Shown here piece by piece: positions 59,291 to 64,000 of a stretch of 64,000 bases of DNA. How positions within the stretch are numbered: the first letter of the stretch is position 1; each line of letters opens with the position of its first letter. The stretch comes from Ophiocordyceps camponoti-saundersi (nom. inval.) (Eukaryota > Ascomycota > Sordariomycetes > Hypocreales > Ophiocordycipitaceae). The notes under the pieces are model-generated. The model did not search any database, was not told the origin of the DNA, and saw only the letters and a program-made list of their open reading frames with translations. The stretch is from NCBI GenBank assembly GCA_003339415.1, contig PDHQ01000087.1, positions 1 to 64,000 of the forward strand, read 5' to 3'. The position numbers and the translations under genes are program-made.

Positions 59291-59620
59291 AAAGTAATAA
59301 TAATAAAAAAATTATATTATTAATAAAAATATTATATTATTAAAAAAAGTTATATTATTAATAAAAATATTATATTATTAATAAGAATATTATATTATTA
59401 ATAAAAGTATTATATTATTTATAAAAATATTATATTACTAATAAAAATATTATTTTATTAATAGAAATATTATATTATTAATAAAAATATTATATTCCTA
59501 ATAAAAATATTATACTTTTAATAAAAATATTATACTATTAATAAAAATATTTTATTATTAATAAAAATATTATATTATTAATAAAAATATTATATTATAA
59601 ATAAAAATATTATAATATAA
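59291..59620. repeat. 20 bp-period minisatellite, about 16 copies
   Basis: Array with unit ATTAATAAAAATATTATATT, with single-base variants. The array continues for a few units at 61490-61545, on the other side of LINE copy 5, so the LINE inserted inside it. The LINE's TSD (AAATATTATAATATAA) is array sequence. Confidence 0.85.
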
Positions 59621-61489
59621 TAATAATAATAATATTCGTATACTAATATGCTTAATATAGCTTAGAACTATCTTATATATATTCTAAAAGTAGGAAAAAC
59701 CGGAGAACTTAAAGTAAAACCTTTCCCTTAAATATTACCTTAGTTTAAGGCCGGACTAAGTTTATACCTAGCACTCTATACCTTAAGTAAGTCTAGTAAT
59801 AATAAATAATTAGGAAGCTAATATTTCCTCCGAAGCGGAGTCCGCGGTAATAAGAGTATATATAATCTAAGTCCGGTACGGAGTTTATATAGCTATTTAT
59901 TTTCCTAAGCGTTATCGTTATTATAAACTAAATCTCCGCGCTTAATTATAATATCTTAAATAATCTATTTAATTAAAACTTTATTAATATAACTAAGGAA
60001 TATATAAAAGTTTTATTAGCTTATAATAAACCTTATAATAGCTAATCTTAAAAGGCGGCTTAATTATTATAGCGGAGCTATAGATAAGTTTAGAGAGGGG
60101 GTTAGAGGTAAAGCTATTATATTCGCTTTTTAGCGTTTCTACTTTAGTTATTATTAAACTCCGGTTAGCGCTAAAGGGGGAGGAGGGGCGGTATATATAG
60201 AGTTCCGGTCTATAAATCTCTAAGGTTAGGAAATATAAATATCTTTCGCTTAGTCTTACGCCGCTCTTATCTTAAGGTAAAGTTAACTTTACTTAAAGTA
60301 AATCCCCTAATAAAAAAGGTAATAGTATAATTTTTTTCTATACGCTATAAAATAAGCTAATTTACCTTTTATATATAAAAAGGCGGAATATTAGCTATAT
60401 TATAGCTTTACTATATAATATTTAATAATATATTTAAGCTAGTAATATTTAAAATATTATTAAAATTAGACTTTTAGCTTATAAGGTTCCGTGTTAAAAA
60501 TCTCCGCTTATATTATTATACTTTTATTATAAATTTAATTTATATTTATTACGCTATTAATAATAATTATAAAAAAGCTTTACTAAGTTTTTAAATAATA
60601 TCTTTTTATATATAATTATATTATTAAAACCTTATTCGATAACTTAATCTTTTTTTAAAAAGCTTTCTTACCGCTTTATTATAAGGCTTATATTAGTACT
60701 TTTTTTATAATAAGAGTATAACTTTTATTAATAAGGCGTGCCTTTTCTTTAAAAATAATATAAAGCTATTTTAGATTAAACCGAAGCTTATAAATAGCGT
60801 TTTAAAATATTACCGTAATATTACCGCTAAATAGTTTCCTTATTATAAAAGCTTAGCTTTATTTATAAAGTTTATAATTAATATTTATTATAATTATTTT
60901 AAAGCTTTAAACTTAAAATAAAATAATAATAAAATTAAAATAAATTATAAGCTAACGCTTATATTATTTAGGAACTTATTTTTTAATAGTTTTCTCTAAC
61001 GCTTTAGCTATAACTATAATTTATATTAAAGGAGTTCCGCTCCCCTTAAAGCTATAAAAAAAAGAGGAAATTATAGCTATAATAGCTAAGGAAATATTAT
61101 TAATTAACGGAGTTAGAGTAAAGGGGGCGCCTCCCCGGACTCTCTTAGATTCCGCTACTTATTCGATAATTACTTCTATAGAGATTAAGGCGTCCCCCGA
61201 AATAATCTTACTAATACTTACTTTAGCTTCTAATAAGGTAAAAAGTATAGTAAACTTTTAGGTCTAAGTTTATTACGATTTAAAATAAAGCTATATTTTA
61301 GGTAAAAAATTTTCGCGGTTATAATTAACTTATATAGCGTCGCCTTTCCCCCTAAAGTTACTTTAAGCGCGGCTTAAGGCTATCGCTATAAGGTAATAGA
61401 AAGAGCGGAGACCGCTTATAATATAAAAATAAGAAGTTTATATCCGCGTTATTATAAGCGCGGGATCCGTAGAATATATAAGAGTTATT
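59621..61489 (-). mobile_element. ORF1-only LINE derivative, full-length copy 5
   Basis: Perfect 16 bp TSD AAATATTATAATATAA at 59605-59620 and 61490-61505, within the minisatellite. The (AAT)n tail is at the left edge, so it reads on the minus strand. The 1,869 bp length matches the other copies. The 5' end keeps GCGGGATCCGTAGAATATAT with little damage. Confidence 0.9.
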
Positions 61490-61545
61490 AAATATTATAA
61501 TATAAATAAAAATATTATACTATAAATAAAAATATTATATATATA

Positions 61546-61766
61546 TTATATTTTAATAATTTTATAAATAATAAGTTAGCTAATTATATTAATAGCTTAG
61601 TAATAGCTTATTAAGTATATTATATATTATATAATAAGTATTTATAAAAAAGTATTTTTTTATTAAAAATATATATTTTAAACGTTACTTATAACTTATA
61701 AAATATAACTATTAATAATAAAGCTTTAGCTATAGCTACTTATACTTATAATAATATTACTTTTAA
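61546..61766. other. AT-rich spacer, no gene seen
   Basis: Short AT-only stretch between the minisatellite and the LTR fragment. No feature recognised. Confidence 0.4.
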
Positions 61767-61988
61767 TATAAGGGGTTTAAGCTACGCTTAAATAGCTAAG
61801 TTATATAAGGGTGCTTAGTTAAGTTTATATATATAATAAGCGCGGGGTATATATAAGTATATATTATTAGTTAACGCTATATATAGAATAAGTATAAGCT
61901 ATATATAAACTATAACCTTAAGTATATATATTATATATATTTTAAAACCTCTTAAGTTATTTTATATTAATTAAGTTATATTTTTATA
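61767..61988 (+). repeat. Truncated, strongly mutated gypsy LTR
   Basis: About 220 of the 250 bases of the LTR of the gypsy element at 35998-42686, starting TATAAGGGGTTTAAGC. Its last ~30 bases and the terminal CTTTATA are missing, and no TSD is visible. It lies just inside the right inverted-repeat arm. Confidence 0.75.
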
Positions 61989-62017
61989 AAAATAATAAAG
62001 CGTAAACTTTTAATAAT

Positions 62018-63498
62018 ATTTATATTTATTATTTATATACTAAGGGCCTTTATAATATCTAAAGCTTTTATAATATATTAAGTAAGAAAAATCTCCTAAA
62101 GTAAGGCAAAACCCCCTAACTATAAAAGGAAAGCTTACTATACGCTTATATAAGGATATAATAATAGCTAGTAGTAATATAATATAATAAGCTTACTACT
62201 TAGAGGTAATCTTAAATAATATAAGAAAAGTAAAATAAGGAGGGGAGTATGGAGAAAAGGAAAGTTTATAAGGTATAAGGCGGAGAAGCGGGGCGGTATA
62301 GCGTAGCGTAAGGCGGTATAGGGCGGTATAGGGCGGTATAAGGTAAGGCGGTATAGCGTAAGGCGGAGGAAGGAAAGTCCGAGGGGGGTAAGGTAAAGTA
62401 GCGGGGTAGCTATTTTATTATTTATTAATAATTAAAATAAGGGGGGGGTATATTTTTTTCTTTTTTACTTTTTTTTACTTTTTTTTTCTTTTTATTATTT
62501 TTAAAAGAAAATATATTTTTAACCCTTTTTCTTAACTTTTCCCCTCTTTTTAACTTTTATAATAAAAAGATAGCGATAATAATTATATAGCTATATATTA
62601 ATAAAATAATAATATTATAATATTTAAGATTATTTATAAAAAGTTTTATAATTTTCTTTATATTATATATATAGCTTAATTAGCTAAACGCGGGGTTTTA
62701 TATTAAAAATAATAAAATAAATAATATTATATTATATAATTATATATAAAAATTAATAAAATATATAAGCTTTTAATTAGCTAATTATTATAATTATATA
62801 AAAACTTAATATAAATATTATAAAATAAGTAAAGCTAAAAGCGAAGTTAAAAGTAAAATTTAAATTTAAATATTAACTAAGTTATAAATTTATTTAGATA
62901 AATTATATATAGTAGCTATAAAGGCGGCTAAATATATTAATAAAGGAGGATAGCTAAGTAGCTTATAAGTAAATATAAAATAAAGTAAAGTAAAGCGGAG
63001 TTTAAAGCTAGCTAATAATAAATAATAAAAGTAACTTTAAGCTAACTTACGCTATATTTAAAAATAGAATAAAATATTAAAATTTTAACTTATAATAATA
63101 ATAGTATTATCTAAAGCTAGCGCTTTAATAAAAATAATTATTTTAATAGCTACTTTATTTATTTTTTTTATAATTATAATTATTAATCTTTTTTCTTATA
63201 AATTATATATATTAATCTTATTATATTTAAAAATATTTACTATAAGTGATAAAATAATTATTAAAGTAAGTAAAGCGGGGGGCGGAGCGGTAAAAAAAAT
63301 AATAGTAAAGATAATAGTAGCGATAATAATAATAATAATAATAATAAAAATAAATACTCCTGCTAAATTAAAAGTAAAGGTAATAGCGGTAGTAAACTTA
63401 AAGCTAAGATTAGTAGCAGAGGTAGCAGCGGAGTTAAAAATAGCGAGGGTAAGGGAGCTTATAATAATAATAATAATAGCTATAAAGTTTATAATAGC

Positions 63499-63529
<31 letters not shown>

Positions 63530-64000
63530 GGGGCTATAATAATTACTAAGTAAATAATTATTTAGCTATATAAAATTATATTATTAAAGTTTATAATAAA
63601 AATCTAATTTTATTTTACTAATATTAATAATATTTAAGCTTAAATACTATATAAAATATATAAAATAAAATATAATATTAATTAATAAATTATAAATAAT
63701 ATTAAAATAAATTAGTTAAAATATATATTAAGTAATATATTTAAGCTTAGTTATATATTTAACTTAAACTTAATAAAGCCGCTATTAAAAGTAAAGTTAA
63801 AAGTAAATAAAAAGGTAATAGCTTTATCGCTTATTTTTATTATATTAATATTAAGGAGTAAGTTAGAGTAAATAATAGTTAAGGGGGATAAGGAGGCGGG
63901 CGAAGTAAAGAAAAAAATAAGTAAAATAAAGATAGCTAGTAAAGTAAAAAAAGTTAAAAGCGTAAAGATAGCTAAAAATATAATAGGAAAAATAAAAGTA
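62018..64000 (+). repeat. Right arm of a large inverted repeat (continues past the window)
   Basis: Reverse complement of 52831-54806. On the plus strand it contains the GC-rich block (62250-62410), a poly-pyrimidine tract (62456-62500), triplet runs of AAT (about 63326-63350 and 63500-63530), and a plus-strand low-complexity frame. That frame is rich in Ala, Lys, Val and Ile, the Ile and Val probably from Thr and Ala by RIP, and runs to the window edge. The arm is therefore longer than 1.98 kb. It could be one copy of a repeat present twice in opposite directions, or the long terminal inverted repeat of a very large element. I cannot decide between these. Confidence 0.75.
62250..62410. repeat. 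GC-rich GGCGGTATA short repeats in right arm
   Basis: Tandem words GGCGGTATAGGGCGGTATA and variants, the mirror of 54389-54595. The copy number of the words differs between the arms. Confidence 0.7.

Noticed and set aside
1..64000. Mitochondrial or bacterial/AT-rich protist DNA
   Set aside because: AT richness comes with specific loss of CpA/TpG in repeats while the unique gene is normal and has fungal spliceosomal introns. There are no mitochondrial genes, rRNAs or tRNAs.

Overview
This window is a long AT-rich, repeat-packed block from a filamentous ascomycete (Pezizomycotina) nuclear genome. The main evidence is the base pattern. Outside a few short stretches, CpA and TpG dinucleotides are almost absent and TpA is in large excess. 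That is the footprint of repeat-induced point mutation (RIP), which deaminates C to T in duplicated fungal DNA. The one intact gene has short fungal introns (64 and 71 bp) with a CTAAC branch point. I cannot name the species. Almost everything else is nested, mutation-killed transposable elements whose boundaries can still be read from target-site duplications (TSDs).

Layout. 1-14.7 kb: a candidate large DNA element bounded by ~205 bp inverted repeats (698-904 and 11956-12159), holding a tandemly duplicated ~3.04 kb module and two LINE insertions, followed by a third copy of the terminal repeat. 14.7-23.4 kb: two Ty1/copia elements in opposite orientation, one with both LTRs and one truncated. 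23.4-30.2 kb: a 130 bp LINE fragment, a solo gypsy LTR, an 11 bp-period minisatellite and a compact 1.78 kb LTR element (copy D). 30.2-44.6 kb: a perfect nest. An internally deleted Ty3/gypsy chromovirus (30223-44573, TSD ATAAG) contains a LINE (31497-33361) and a complete second gypsy element (35998-42686). 44.6-52.1 kb: remnants of a second LINE family with a three-zinc-knuckle ORF1, then another copy of the first LINE. 52.8-64 kb: a large inverted repeat (arms of at least 1.97 kb, the right arm running off the window). Its 7.2 kb centre holds the only intact gene, a second compact LTR element (copy E), a LINE fragment, a 20 bp minisatellite split by a full LINE, and a truncated gypsy LTR.

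The single living gene is a YIP4/YIPF6-type Yip1-domain Golgi membrane protein on the minus strand (55514-56548). It has three exons and encodes 299 residues; its pieces otherwise appear as two disconnected ORFs. It has normal codon use, while RIP-type AT-rich DNA begins at its stop codon.

The most unusual element is a ~1.87 kb family present in five full-length copies, each flanked by a perfect 16 bp TSD and ending in an (ATT)n tail. It carries only a LINE-type ORF1 (gag-like, three zinc knuckles) and has no room for endonuclease or reverse transcriptase. This is a HAL1-like, ORF1-only LINE derivative in a fungus. A 130 bp 5'-truncated copy with its own TSD supports LINE-type integration.
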